DNA of 64,000 nucleotides from NCBI GenBank assembly GCA_052174135.1, contig JBQMRZ010000027.1, positions 372,001-436,000 of the forward strand, read 5' to 3'. Shown in pieces: positions 28,683 through 38,873 of the stretch. Position 1 is the stretch's first letter; each line of letters starts with the position of its first letter. The DNA is from Arsenophonus sp052174135 (GTDB taxonomy: Bacteria; Pseudomonadota; Gammaproteobacteria; Enterobacterales; Enterobacteriaceae). The notes beneath the pieces are model-generated. The model was not told the DNA's origin, searched no databases, and worked only from the letters and a program-made list of their open reading frames with translations. The position numbers were made by a program, and so were the translations under genes.

Positions 28683-29867
28683 TCAAGTGATAATTGTAGC
28701 TACAATACCAGCACCTACTGTGCGACCACCTTCACGAATTGCAAAACGTAACCCTTCATCCATGGCGATTGGTGCTATCAATGTTACTTTCATTTTAATA
28801 TTATCACCTGGCATCACCATCTCTACGCATTCTGGCAGCTCAATTGTACCAGTTACATCTGTAGTTCTAAAATAAAATTGTGGACGATAACCTTTAAAAA
28901 ATGGTGTATGGCGCCCTCCTTCATCTTTACTTAAAATATAAACTTCTGATTCAAATTGAGTATGAGGATTAATTGTACCTGGTTTTGCTAATACTTGACC
29001 GCGTTCAACATCTTCGCGTTTAGTACCTCTCAATAAAACCCCTACATTTTCTCCAGCACGACCTTCGTCTAATAATTTACGAAACATTTCAACACCAGTA
29101 CAAGTTGTTTTTATTGTCTCTTTAATTCCGACAATTTCAATTTCTTGACCGATTTTGACAATACCACGTTCTACGCGGCCCGTTACTACTGTTCCACGTC
29201 CTGAAATAGAAAAAACATCCTCTATTGGTAATAAGAAAGGTTTATCTACCGCTCTTTTTGGCTCCGGGATATAATCATCTAATACTTTTGCTAACTCAAG
29301 AATTTTATTTTCCCATTTTGGATCACCTTCTAACGCTTTTAACGCAGAACCAATAATTACAGGTGTATTATCTCCTGGAAAATCATATTGAGAAAGCAGT
29401 TCACGCACTTCCATTTCTACTAATTCTAATAATTCTTCATCATCAACCATATCACACTTATTTAGGAAAACAATAATATAAGGAACACCTACTTGACGTC
29501 CTAATAAAATATGTTCACGAGTTTGTGGCATTGGACCATCTGTTGCTGCTACAACCAAAATTGCACCATCCATTTGTGCTGCACCTGTAATCATGTTTTT
29601 TATATAATCCGCATGGCCAGGGCAATCAACATGTGCGTAATGGCGTTTAGGTGTATCATATTCTACATGAGAAGTAGAAATAGTAATCCCACGTGCTTTT
29701 TCTTCTGGCGCGTTATCAATTTGATCAAATGCACGGGCACTACCACCATAATTTTTTGCTAATACAGTTGTGATTGCTGCAGTTAAAGTTGTTTTACCAT
29801 GGTCAACGTGACCGATTGTACCAACATTAATATGTGGTTTTTTACGTTCAAATTTTTCTTTAGACAC
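28683..29867 (-). CDS. tuf: elongation factor Tu
   Basis: EF-Tu delivers aminoacyl-tRNA to the ribosome. The 394-residue product is full length, with G1 GHVDHGKTTLTAAIT, G3 DCPGHADY, G4 NKCDMVDD and the C-terminal domain III ending AGIVATIIT. It stands after fusA (str operon, the tufA position) but before secE-nusG (the tufB position), so it combines both E. coli contexts. It is the only tuf in the window and is the likely cross-over point of a rearrangement. Spacing to fusA is 75 bases. Confidence 0.98.
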   Translation of the reverse strand: MSKEKFERKKPHINVGTIGHVDHGKTTLTAAITTVLAKNYGGSARAFDQIDNAPEEKARGITISTSHVEYDTPKRHYAHVDCPGHADYIKNMITGAAQMDGAILVVAATDGPMPQTREHILLGRQVGVPYIIVFLNKCDMVDDEELLELVEMEVRELLSQYDFPGDNTPVIIGSALKALEGDPKWENKILELAKVLDDYIPEPKRAVDKPFLLPIEDVFSISGRGTVVTGRVERGIVKIGQEIEIVGIKETIKTTCTGVEMFRKLLDEGRAGENVGVLLRGTKREDVERGQVLAKPGTINPHTQFESEVYILSKDEGGRHTPFFKGYRPQFYFRTTDVTGTIELPECVEMVMPGDNIKMKVTLIAPIAMDEGLRFAIREGGRTVGAGIVATIIT

Positions 29868-29884
29868 GAATCTATTCCTTATAG

Positions 29885-29909
29885 AGTTCTCTTAAAAAAT
29901 AAGAGAACT
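29885..29909 (-). other. fusA-tuf intercistronic hairpin
   Basis: Nine-base perfect arms (AGTTCTCTT / AAGAGAACT) around a seven-base loop, 17 bases before the tuf start. It could be a processing or stability element that raises tuf expression relative to fusA. No run of U follows, so a terminator role is unlikely. Confidence 0.4.
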
Positions 29910-29942
29910 AGAGATTATAAATACTTGAATTAAAAAAGCTAA

Positions 29943-32054
29943 TTATTTAACTTTACGAGCTTCAATAATTGCTTTGGCAATATTAGTTGGTGCTTCATTA
30001 TATTTTAAAAATTCCATTGAGTAAGAAGCACGACCTTGAGTTTGTGAACGCAAATCTGTTGCATAACCAAACATTTCTGATAATGGAACTTGAGCGCGAA
30101 CTGTTTTACAAGTTTCTTTGTCTTCCATACTTTCAATTGCACCTCGACGACGATTCAAGTCACCAATTACATCACCCATATAGTCTTCAGGAGTCTCAAC
30201 TTCAACCTTCATTATTGGCTCAAGTAAAATTGGATTTGCTTTCATAAAACCTTCTTTAAAAGCCATAAAACCTGCAATTTTAAACGCCATTTCTGAAGAG
30301 TCAACCTCATGATAAGAACCATCATATAATACAACTTTAACATCAACAATTGGATAACCAGCTAAAACACCATTTTTAAGTTGTTCTTGAACACCTTTAT
30401 CTACTGCAGGTATATATTCTTTAGGTATAACACCACCAACGATTTCATTATGGAATTCATAACCAATTTTATGTCCTGCTTCCAAGGGTTCAACGCGTAT
30501 CCATACATGACCGAATTGACCTCGTCCACCAGACTGACGAATAAACTTACCTTCTTGCTCAACAGACTTACGAATAGTTTCACGATATGCTACTTGCGGT
30601 TTACCAATGTTTGCTTCAATTTTAAATTCACGACGCATACGGTCAAGCAATACTTCCAAATGGAGCTCGCCCATTCCCGCAATAATTGTCTGACCAGATT
30701 CTTCATCAATTGATACTCGAAAAGATGGATCTTCTTGGGCCAAACGACTTAAAGCGATACCCATTTTTTCTTGTTCAGCTTTAGTTTTTGGTTCAATAGC
30801 AATTGAGATAACTGGTTGTGGGAATTCCATACGTTCTAAAATAATTGGCAGGTCAATAGCACACAAGGTGTCACCGGTAGTCACATCTTTAAGACCAATA
30901 GCTGCAGCAATATCACCAGCTCTAACTTCTTTTATTTCTTCACGTTTATTAGCATGCATTTGAACGATACGACCAAAACGTTCTTTTTTATTTTTAACAG
31001 GATTAAGAATTGTATCCCCTGAGTTAACTACACCAGAATAAACTCTAAAAAAAGTTAAATTCCCAACAAATGGATCAGTTGCAATTTTGAATGCTAATGC
31101 TGAAAAAGGCTCAGTATCAGTTGCATTACGTTCTAATTGAGTTTTTTTACCATCAATTAAAACGCTTTTAATTGATGGTATATCAGTGGGTGCGGGTAAA
31201 TATTCAATAACTGCATCTAGCATTGCTTGCACGCCTTTATTTTTAAAAGCTGAGCCACAAGTAACTAAAATAATTTCATTATTCAATGCGCGTTTGCGTA
31301 ATGCTTGTTTGATCTCTTTTTCAGATAAGATTTTACCACTGAAATATTTTTCCATCAACTCATCCGATACCTCTGCTGCTGCTTCAATTAATTTATCATA
31401 CCATTTTTCAGCTTGAGCTTGCATATTTACTGGAATTTTTTCATAAACGAAAGTTACACCTTGATCACTATCATTCCATTTGATAGCTTTCATTTTAACT
31501 AAATCAATGACACCAGTAAATGTTCCTTCAGCGCCAATAGGTAACTGAAGTAGAACTGGTATTGCTACTAAACGTGTTTTAATCTGTTCAACAACACGTA
31601 AAAAATTAGCACCCATGCGATCCATTTTATTAATAAATGCTATCCGCGGTACTCGATACTTATTTGCTTGGCGCCAAACAGTTTCAGATTGTGGTTGAAC
31701 GCCACCAACTGCACAATAAACCATTACTGCACCATCAAGAACACGCATAGAGCGTTCTACTTCAATAGTGAAATCAACATGTCCTGGTGTATCAATAATA
31801 TTAATACGATGTTCGTTAAACTGTTTGCCCATACCAGACCAGAAAGCAGTAGTTGCGGCTGAAGTAATAGTAATACCACGCTCTTGTTCTTGCTCCATCC
31901 AATCCATAGTTGCTGCGCCATCATGAACTTCACCAATTTTATGACTAACGCCAGTATAAAACAAGATGCGTTCAGTTGTAGTGGTCTTACCGGCATCAAT
32001 ATGAGCACTAATACCAATATTGCGATAATGTGTAATGAGAGTTTTACGAGCCAT
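29943..32054 (-). CDS. fusA: elongation factor G
   Basis: EF-G drives translocation and, with RRF, ribosome recycling. From 32054 (MARKTLITHYRNIGISAHID) the product has 703 residues (E. coli 704); a longer reading from 32069 adds five residues that contain the AGAGGA ribosome binding site. The P-loop AHIDAGKTTT, DTPGHVDFT, NKMDRMGAN and the domain IV/V segments GGVIPKEYIPAV and PLSEMFGYATDLRSQTQGRASY are present. It lies 76 bases after rpsG. A perfect 15-bp inverted repeat (31148-31180) falls inside the coding sequence. Confidence 0.98.
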   Translation of the reverse strand: MARKTLITHYRNIGISAHIDAGKTTTTERILFYTGVSHKIGEVHDGAATMDWMEQEQERGITITSAATTAFWSGMGKQFNEHRINIIDTPGHVDFTIEVERSMRVLDGAVMVYCAVGGVQPQSETVWRQANKYRVPRIAFINKMDRMGANFLRVVEQIKTRLVAIPVLLQLPIGAEGTFTGVIDLVKMKAIKWNDSDQGVTFVYEKIPVNMQAQAEKWYDKLIEAAAEVSDELMEKYFSGKILSEKEIKQALRKRALNNEIILVTCGSAFKNKGVQAMLDAVIEYLPAPTDIPSIKSVLIDGKKTQLERNATDTEPFSALAFKIATDPFVGNLTFFRVYSGVVNSGDTILNPVKNKKERFGRIVQMHANKREEIKEVRAGDIAAAIGLKDVTTGDTLCAIDLPIILERMEFPQPVISIAIEPKTKAEQEKMGIALSRLAQEDPSFRVSIDEESGQTIIAGMGELHLEVLLDRMRREFKIEANIGKPQVAYRETIRKSVEQEGKFIRQSGGRGQFGHVWIRVEPLEAGHKIGYEFHNEIVGGVIPKEYIPAVDKGVQEQLKNGVLAGYPIVDVKVVLYDGSYHEVDSSEMAFKIAGFMAFKEGFMKANPILLEPIMKVEVETPEDYMGDVIGDLNRRRGAIESMEDKETCKTVRAQVPLSEMFGYATDLRSQTQGRASYSMEFLKYNEAPTNIAKAIIEARKVK

Positions 32055-32130
32055 TTTTTCCTCTCTCATAATTATTTAGTTCGTATAGGACTAATATGAC
32101 ATATCTTTACAGAAACATAATTAGCGAAAA

Positions 32131-32601
32131 CTACCAACGATAGTGTGCAAATGCCTTGTTAGCTTCTGCCATACGATGAACATCTTCACGTTTTTTAACA
32201 GCAGCACCTTTATTTTCAGCTGCATCAAATAATTCATTTGCTAAGCGAAAAACCATTGATTTATCATTGCGTTTACGAGCAGCTTCAACAATCCAGCGCA
32301 TTGCTAATGCATTACGGCGAACAGGACGAACTTCAACTGGAACCTGATATGTTGAGCCGCCAACACGACGTGATTTTACTTCCACTGTTGGACGAACATT
32401 CTCTAAAGCTATTTCAAATGCTTCTAAATGATCTTTTTCAATACGTTTAGCAATAGCTTCAAGTGCACTATATACAATTGTTTCTGCAATAGATTTTTTA
32501 CCATTTACCATCAAAATATTAATAAATTTAGCTAGTAATTCTGATCCAAATTTTGGATCTGGCAGAATTTTACGCTGACTAATTATACGACGACGTGGCA
32601 T
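32131..32601 (-). CDS. rpsG: 30S ribosomal protein S7
   Basis: S7 is a primary 16S rRNA 3' domain binder and the translational repressor of the str operon. The 156-residue product carries MPRRRIISQRKILPDPKFGS, the VRPTVEVKSRRVGGSTYQVP loop with the RNA-binding beta-hairpin, and the AHYRW C-terminus, the shorter form also found in E. coli B strains. The 101-base gap to rpsL is the size of the E. coli S7 target site. Confidence 0.98.
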   Translation of the reverse strand: MPRRRIISQRKILPDPKFGSELLAKFINILMVNGKKSIAETIVYSALEAIAKRIEKDHLEAFEIALENVRPTVEVKSRRVGGSTYQVPVEVRPVRRNALAMRWIVEAARKRNDKSMVFRLANELFDAAENKGAAVKKREDVHRMAEANKAFAHYRW

Positions 32602-32702
32602 AAATATACTCCATTTTAAAATTCAAGGTTACCCAAAACCTCTATGAGTTTATTTTGATGCTAAAAATTAAATGTTTGGCCTTTTACTTAACAAAGTAAT
32701 CA

Positions 32703-33077
32703 TTAAGCCTTTGGCCTTTTAGTGCCATATTTAGAACGACCTTGTTTGCGATCTTTAACACCAGAGCAATCTAGTGCACCGCGGACAGTATGATAACGTA
32801 CACCTGGTAAGTCTTTAACCCGACCTCCACGAATTAAGATTACTGAATGCTCCTGCAAATTGTGACCTTCACCGCCAATATAAGAAGACACTTCATAACC
32901 ATTGGTTAAACGAACACGACACACTTTACGTAATGCTGAATTAGGTTTTTTAGGAGTAGTAGTATATACACGAGTACATACACCACGTTTTTGCGGGCAA
33001 GCATCTAATGCTGGAACATTACTTTTCACAATTTTTGAAATACGTGAATTTCGAACTAATTGATTAATTGTTGTCAT
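32703..33077 (-). CDS. rpsL: 30S ribosomal protein S12
   Basis: S12 lines the decoding centre. From the ATG at 33077 (MTTINQLVRNSR) the product has 124 residues as in E. coli; the upstream TTG at 33080 is not needed. AGGAG lies seven bases upstream. The decoding loops TTPKKPNSALRK and GGRVKDLPGVRYH are unchanged: both lysines tied to streptomycin resistance (Lys42 and Lys87) are wild type, and the Asp modified by RimO is kept. It is first in the str operon, downstream of tusDCB. Confidence 0.98.
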   Translation of the reverse strand: MTTINQLVRNSRISKIVKSNVPALDACPQKRGVCTRVYTTTPKKPNSALRKVCRVRLTNGYEVSSYIGGEGHNLQEHSVILIRGGRVKDLPGVRYHTVRGALDCSGVKDRKQGRSKYGTKRPKA

Positions 33078-33204
33078 CAAAAACTCCTAGTTTTTAATTC
33101 ATAATATAAATATATTCTTAGCTTATCATTATGATAAGATGTAAGGAAATAAAATTTTATTATCGACAGAGACGGGTGTCAATAAATATAGAAATGATTA
33201 TTTA

Positions 33205-33507
33205 TTACCAAGCAAAATATTGTAGATGTTTTACAGTTAATTGTACAAAATTAACATAAGATATTTGATTGACATAGGATGAGATATATGGTGTTAAACC
33301 TCTACCCTCTATATCATCTTGTAAAGCAAAAATATGAATATTTTTGCTTTTTAATTGTGTTAAATAATTATTATCTTTATTATTCAATATTTTATGTCCC
33401 ATTAAAACGCCATCTTGTAATAACAAAACTTCATCTTTTTTTGTTAATAAATTAATTAATGAATTAAAATCATTATAATAAGGGGACGTAGAAATAGTAT
33501 ATAACAT
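33205..33507 (-). CDS. tusB: sulfur relay protein TusB
   Basis: TusB is part of the TusBCD heterohexamer that passes persulfide sulfur from TusA to TusE and MnmA for 2-thiouridine at the wobble base of Lys, Glu and Gln tRNAs. The 100-residue product (E. coli 95) has the DEVLLLQDGVLMG segment and the conserved C-terminus VQLTVKHLQYFAW. It follows tusC by 14 bases. Diverged in the N-terminal third, but unbroken. Confidence 0.93.
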   Translation of the reverse strand: MLYTISTSPYYNDFNSLINLLTKKDEVLLLQDGVLMGHKILNNKDNNYLTQLKSKNIHIFALQDDIEGRGLTPYISSYVNQISYVNFVQLTVKHLQYFAW

Positions 33508-33521
33508 TTTACTCTTTTTTA

Positions 33522-33878
33522 TTAAAAAGTTAAAATTACATCATAACCTGATAATTTATGTCTGAGTTTTTCAGCAGAAATAACTGTTAATGGCAAGATA
33601 AAACAATTACAAGAAAAACCTCTTATTTTTAAATCTTCCTGACAAATATAGCAATCATTAATATCATATAATTGTAATAATTTATATGTTGCAATATAGT
33701 CATGGACTAAGAGTATATTAGGATTTTGTTTTACCAATAATTGACAAACACCATCAGAAACAAAAAAAACACCAATATTTTCAGTAAATGTAGATGTTGC
33801 TAATAATGCATCTAGTCCTTCGCGACCACTTGAAGTCCCATGAGGTATTTTCATAAATATAAATGCTATTTTTTTCAT
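33522..33878 (-). CDS. tusC: sulfur relay protein TusC
   Basis: Structural partner in the TusBCD complex. From 33878 (MKKIAFIFMKIPHGTSSGREG) the product has 118 residues (E. coli 119), with LDALLATSTFTENIGVFFV, HDYIATYKLLQLYDI and the C-terminal YDVILTF all conserved. A longer reading from 33926 would overlap tusD and adds 16 residues without homology; TGAGAT sits upstream of the chosen ATG. It lies seven bases after tusD. Confidence 0.95.
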   Translation of the reverse strand: MKKIAFIFMKIPHGTSSGREGLDALLATSTFTENIGVFFVSDGVCQLLVKQNPNILLVHDYIATYKLLQLYDINDCYICQEDLKIRGFSCNCFILPLTVISAEKLRHKLSGYDVILTF

Positions 33879-33885
33879 ATTTATC

Positions 33886-34299
33886 TCAAAATTGAATTGT
33901 ACGATCAGAGGTAAGCATGGCTTCAACTAAAACACCTAACCCACTCAATTCAAAATCTTTATCTAAATTAGCACAAGAAAAATTATAATTTTTAGCTTCA
34001 GTTTCATCTATAACACCTCGACGTAACGCAGCAGAAACACATATATTAAATTGACATCCTACTTTTTGTGCTAATTTTTTCCATCCTGTAAGTAAATCAA
34101 ATTCATTATTAGAAGGAGAAATTAATCGATTACCGTTATAAACACCTTCTTGATAAAAAAAAATTGTTTTTAATATATATCCCTCCTCAATTAAAGTATT
34201 TGCAAATCGCCAAGCATTAGTAGCCTGTTGAGTTCCATAAGCAGGCCCTGTTACTAACAGGCAGTAAGTTAAAGACTTTTTTAAAGAAGAAATACCCAT
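33886..34299 (-). CDS. tusD: sulfurtransferase TusD
   Basis: TusD is the catalytic subunit that accepts sulfur as a persulfide. The 137-residue product aligns with E. coli TusD (128) from LVTGPAYGTQQATNAW onward, with the active cysteine in NICVSAALRRG (E. coli Cys78) and the C-terminal SGLGVLVEAML segment. The first nine residues are an N-terminal difference; GGTGAG lies just upstream of this ATG. It is the first gene of tusDCB, directly upstream of rpsL as in E. coli. The retention of the full relay suggests mnm5s2U modification is kept. Confidence 0.95.
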   Translation of the reverse strand: MGISSLKKSLTYCLLVTGPAYGTQQATNAWRFANTLIEEGYILKTIFFYQEGVYNGNRLISPSNNEFDLLTGWKKLAQKVGCQFNICVSAALRRGVIDETEAKNYNFSCANLDKDFELSGLGVLVEAMLTSDRTIQF

Positions 34300-37200
34300 T
34301 TTCTCACCACTTTTATGTATTTTTATATTGTTTGATGTATTCTAAAATTATTATTAAAGGAGTAAAGTGATTTACTAGCTTTTTTTAGCATAAATATTTT
34401 GTCTTTAAAGATAGTATATTTAAATTTATTTAAATACAAAATAAAATAAAATAACAAACTATTTATTTGTAACAAGAATTATTATTACAATTAATTCGAT
34501 TAAAATCTCATTTTCATATATAAAATAAATTTTTAAATATATTAAATCTTAATTGATATTAAGGATAAGATTTTAAGAGTATATCTTAATCATTAGATAT
34601 TTTAATTAATATTGTTTTTAGTTTTTCAGTTATAAAAATAATAATTCTAAAGTATTGTCTATTAAAATTAACATAATTGAAGTATAATTATCAAGGATAG
34701 ATTTATAAAATCTTAAAATTAAATGATTCATTATACATTAAATTAAAATATTGATATATATAAATAAAAAATAAATTAATTATATTATTTAAACAAAAAA
34801 TTATAAAATTTTCTTAATAAATTTAAAATATATTTAATAATATTAAAATTTATAAAAATATTTTGATATATTATATAAAAATTAAAAATAACTCTTAATT
34901 TTTCATAACATTTATAAAAGTTTTCAAATATGAAACTGTTAACTGACAATTATTTTTATGATTTACTATTACAGTATTTTTTTATTAATTAGCGTTCTCA
35001 TTAAGTTAATTTTTAATTTTAAAATTTAATTTGTTTTTTCTTTATTGTTATAATTTAATCTATTTAAAACTTAATACTTATCATTATTTATCGTTTTTTT
35101 TATATTCTTCTTCTATTTATCTTGTCTTCTGATAAATACATTTTTTAAATATTTTTAATATTTTTTTATTTTTCTATCTTATTAAGTTTGTTATTGGAAT
35201 AATTTTATAGTAGGATTATTTGAAATAATGATTTTATATAATGATTTAATTATTTTATTTTTTTTTAAAAAAAATAAAATAATTAAATTAATCAATTTTA
35301 AAAAACAATAAATTATAAAAATTAACTATAATTAAAAATTAAAAATAAAAAACTTTAAATATAGCTTATTTAAAGTTTTATCAATGAGCATTATGTTATA
35401 AATTCAATATCAATAAATACTTACAGGTATTTATTTTTTATAGAAAATTCAAGTTGATTTACTTTAAAAATATGAAGAAAAACTAAAATATTTAGAAGAT
35501 AAGATATCTTTCGAAGTAATTACTATTGATGCACTGAAATAAGTATTATTTCTAATTAATAAAGAAATTTTACCACTACATTATTAATTAAAAATAAATC
35601 AAATAAAAATATACTTATTTAATCAATTTTAAATTTTAAAATTATTTTCTTGATTTTAAAGAAAATTCATAACTACTTACTATCTATAATAATTTTATTT
35701 ACTATTATAATTTTTTTATCATTACAATAATTATGGAAAACTATTCTCCTTATTTTTTGTTATAAATGTATGATTAAGTATTAATTTTTAAGTTACTTCC
35801 TAAATTATCATAATTTTAACATTAAATTTTTAGTATATAAACTAATATATAATTATTTAGAAAAATATAATCTTATTATTTATAATGTTTAAATATCCAC
35901 TAATACTAAATTATATTCATATTGATTAGATATTGATATTAGTAACTATCAACATTCTTTTTCCAAATATTTTGTAAGCATAAATTAACTAACAACGATC
36001 ATATAATATAATAAAGTATCAGGTGCTATTAAATTAATGATTAACTAATATATATTAGTTAATAATATCTTATGTTTTTATTTGATTAATTAAGTTTACC
36101 ACTAAATCTTCGATCTTTAGTATTTTTATTTATTTCATATTATTTCTTATCTTTCTATAATGCTAGAAATAAAAATCTTCTAGTTTTAAAAATTTGATTT
36201 TATAATCAAATTTTCACTTTAAGATGATAAATTAAATACATTTCTTTCTGAGATTATAATAATATTTTATATTTAATATAATTTATTTTTTTTAAAAAAA
36301 TAATATGCCTTAAAAATATATCGAGAATAAAAAAAATAACAATAATAAAATTATTGCATCTTTAAAGAAATTCTTTTTTCATTAAATAATTTTATTTTTT
36401 AAATTTAAATATTAAATATTTTTATTGTTTGTTTTTTTTATTTTATTTTATTTTAATTAATTTTATAAATTTTATCTCTAATCTCTTATTTAAATAAATA
36501 AATTTATTTAAATTATTGTGCTAAAATTTGTATAATTAACAATTTAGTATTTAAATAGAATCTTCATAATTATTTAATGATATCAATAAACCATGAAATA
36601 TAAAAAAATTTTTCATAGCGCCACATTTCTTATAAATACTAGATATATTTAAACAAAAACTTAAAAGTTTAGTATTTTAATCTCTTTAATTTGTTAGTTA
36701 TTTTACACGAAAATAATATATAACATTGTGCTGAATACTTTTCATTATTTTGAAATAATTTATACTCTTTCTAGAGTAATATGAATAAATTGATTTATCT
36801 ATATTTTATTTTATTTAAAAGATTGTCTATGAATATAAATATTAGTAATTTTTTTATTTTTATCATTGATTTTTTGATATAATTAACTATTCATAATGAT
36901 GATTTATTTGTTTGTTTATTTATTAGTTTTTATTACCAAAATATTTTTTATTATATAAGTAATTTTTATTGATATTTTGATTAAAAAATATATCTATTAT
37001 ATTATTTTGTTTTTGTTATTTATTTTAATATTTTATAATTATATCTCTAATTTTATTTCGATTGAAAAATTTTACTAATGTAAAATTAATTATATCTATA
37101 AATGTAATTTAAAATTAAAATCATTTATTATTTTAGTATACCTAGTTACAATTATGAATCATAAAAGTAGAAATATAACTATTTTATTTATTTTTACATT

Positions 37201-37606
37201 TAATTTCATAAGATAAAATCTTATTTTGATATATTTTATTTTTAATAATAAATTTTATTTCTTAGAAAATATAAAATAATTTATATTTAGTGGTAAAAAT
37301 TTCATTAAGTATTCAAAATATTTAATATAGAAAATTAATTATTAGTGATGCTGATATAAGTTATTTAGTTGAAATAACTACTCAATAACTTAATCATAAC
37401 ATCAAATCAAATATTAAATAAATTATATGAATACTAAAATTAATATTATTAAATTAAAGATATATAAAAATATTTATAATTCATACTCATTAGTATTGAT
37501 ATCTTTAATTTATTATGTTGTAATTTTTACTATATTGATATTTTATAATACTTATTTATAATTTAAATTATTATTTATTTTTGTTAAGATATTTGTTTGT
37601 TTTATT
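34300..37606. other. gene desert left of the LysE-type exporter, with a slyX remnant
   Basis: About 3.3 kb, mostly over 80 percent A/T by eye. In E. coli yheO, fkpA, slyX and slyD lie here upstream of tusD. Only a slyX fragment (35471-35587) could be read. I could not trace fkpA, slyD or yheO on the minus strand. Confidence 0.6.
35471..35587 (+). pseudogene. slyX: slyX remnant
   Basis: One plus-strand frame reads YEEKLKYLEDKISFEVITIDALK, a stop, then residues ending in ILPLHY and a stop. This matches the E. coli SlyX coiled-coil start ([22 protein letters not shown]) and its C-terminal PPPHY. The middle third is deleted and the start codon region is unclear. The location (beyond tusD) and the strand, opposite to tusDCB, agree with E. 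coli synteny, which makes a chance match unlikely. The function of SlyX is unknown. No expression is expected. Confidence 0.65.
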
Positions 37607-37649
37607 TTAGTAACTTTAATTAATTAATTTAATTAATTAAAGTTACTAA
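37607..37649. repeat. 19-bp perfect inverted repeat
   Basis: Arms TTAGTAACTTTAATTAATT and complement around the five-base loop AATTT. It lies about 60 bases beyond a second, longer hairpin at the end of the exporter gene. It may belong to a terminator array or be a relic of another transcript. Confidence 0.5.
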
Positions 37650-37708
37650 TAGTTTTTATTATGCATATATTAAGTAATATATTTGTATATATTTTTAATA
37701 TATTTATT

Positions 37709-37777
37709 TTCCTTTTATTTGGTTTTATTAATTTATTCAAAAATATCGAATAAATTAATAAAACCAAATAAAAGGAA
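37709..37777 (-). terminator. 30-bp perfect hairpin overlapping the exporter stop codon
   Basis: Two perfect 30-base arms with a nine-base loop. The right arm covers the last seven codons and the stop of the exporter gene, so the coding sequence itself forms half the stem. This is unusually long for an intrinsic terminator. It could act as a bidirectional stop, protect the mRNA 3' end, or be an RNase III substrate. Confidence 0.6.
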
Positions 37778-38360
37778 TGCACGCAAGTGTGAAAATGCTC
37801 ATTGTAATATTAAAAATAAGCCAAGCGTTATACCCACGAAGCATAATGCTAATTAACGAGCCAAAACAAACCCAAAGAAATCCGCCAATTAGATTAACAA
37901 CGAACATAACAAAACTTATAATTAATATCGAATTGATATAATTATCAGTAATACCATAATAACTGCTAACTGCTCCTAATCCCATCATCCATGTTTTTGG
38001 ATTTAAAAATTGTAATAAACTCCCTTGATACCATTTAATTGAGTTAATAACTTGAGATTTTTTATTATATTTTAATTGGTAAGATGTAGCGAGTTCCCAC
38101 GCTAACCATAATAAATAAAAACTCCCAATAGTTTTCATTATAATTTGTAATATTGGAGAGAGTAATAAAAAAAAAGTATAGCTACCAGCGGAAATAAATA
38201 AAACACTCTGTACACCCAATATTACACCGAATACCAAAGGTATTGAACGCCATAAACCGTATTTAGCACCTGATGATGTAAATAATAAATTATTTGGGCC
38301 AGGTGTAATAGACATAATAAATAAAAAAGTAAATAATGCAAAAAATAGAGCATAATTCAT
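37755..38360 (-). CDS. LysE/RhtB-family amino acid exporter
   Basis: A 201-residue inner membrane protein with about six hydrophobic segments (near 5-25, 38-62, 66-90, 110-130, 142-170, 178-200). The N-terminal motif MSITPGPNNLLFTSSGAKYG is the signature of the LysE/RhtB exporter family (compare MTPGPNN in E. coli EamB and related proteins), and FLNPKTWMMGLGAV corresponds to the conserved central FLNPK motif. Family members export amino acids such as homoserine, threonine, lysine or cysteine. The substrate here cannot be told. It is a lone intact gene between two deserts, so it is presumably under selection; export of amino acids to the host is an inference only. Confidence 0.85.
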   Translation of the reverse strand: MNYALFFALFTFLFIMSITPGPNNLLFTSSGAKYGLWRSIPLVFGVILGVQSVLFISAGSYTFFLLLSPILQIIMKTIGSFYLLWLAWELATSYQLKYNKKSQVINSIKWYQGSLLQFLNPKTWMMGLGAVSSYYGITDNYINSILIISFVMFVVNLIGGFLWVCFGSLISIMLRGYNAWLIFNITMSIFTLACIPFIWFY

Positions 38361-38765
38361 TTTAGATCCTTTGATTAATTATCATTAATCTTTTCATGTT
38401 AAAAAACAATAATATATGTTAGATTATAATTAAAATTAATTATTAATATTTATAATTATGAATAAATTTTTAATCAAAAAATTAAGTTAAAACCCTTATT
38501 TATTGTTGCTATTTTATTTTTTAATATTATAAATAAATTATAAATTAACTACTATAAATAAATCTAAAATTATTTATTAATAATTTAATACTTTTAATAA
38601 AAATATAAATTTTTACTAGTTATTTTTATAACTTAAAAATATTTTTTATTATTTTAATTAAGTTATAAATGTCTGTTACATATTTTTTAAAAGAAAAAAT
38701 AATTTACGATTAAATATTAATTATCGTTATTAATTAGTTACTTAATGGTGACATGTTGTTTTATT

Positions 38766-38802
38766 ACTTTAATATAAGTAGAAAATCTACTTATATTAAA
38801 GT
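38766..38802. repeat. 17-bp perfect hairpin in a gene desert
   Basis: Arms ACTTTAATATAAGTAGA and complement around an AAA loop. It lies 26 bases from a second strong hairpin. Terminator-like, but no gene is left on either side within 400 bases. Confidence 0.6.
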
Positions 38803-38827
38803 ATCTTAGTTACTGTTTATATGTTTC

Positions 38828-38873
38828 TATCCATCTTATTCTTATAAATAAATTTATAAGAATAAGATGGATA
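38828..38873. repeat. 22-bp perfect hairpin in a gene desert
   Basis: Arms TATCCATCTTATTCTTATAA plus AT, with exact complement, around a two-base loop. The outer stem CCATCTTATTC is relatively G/C-rich for the surroundings. Possibly a terminator left over from a lost gene, or the 3' part of a small RNA. Confidence 0.6.
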
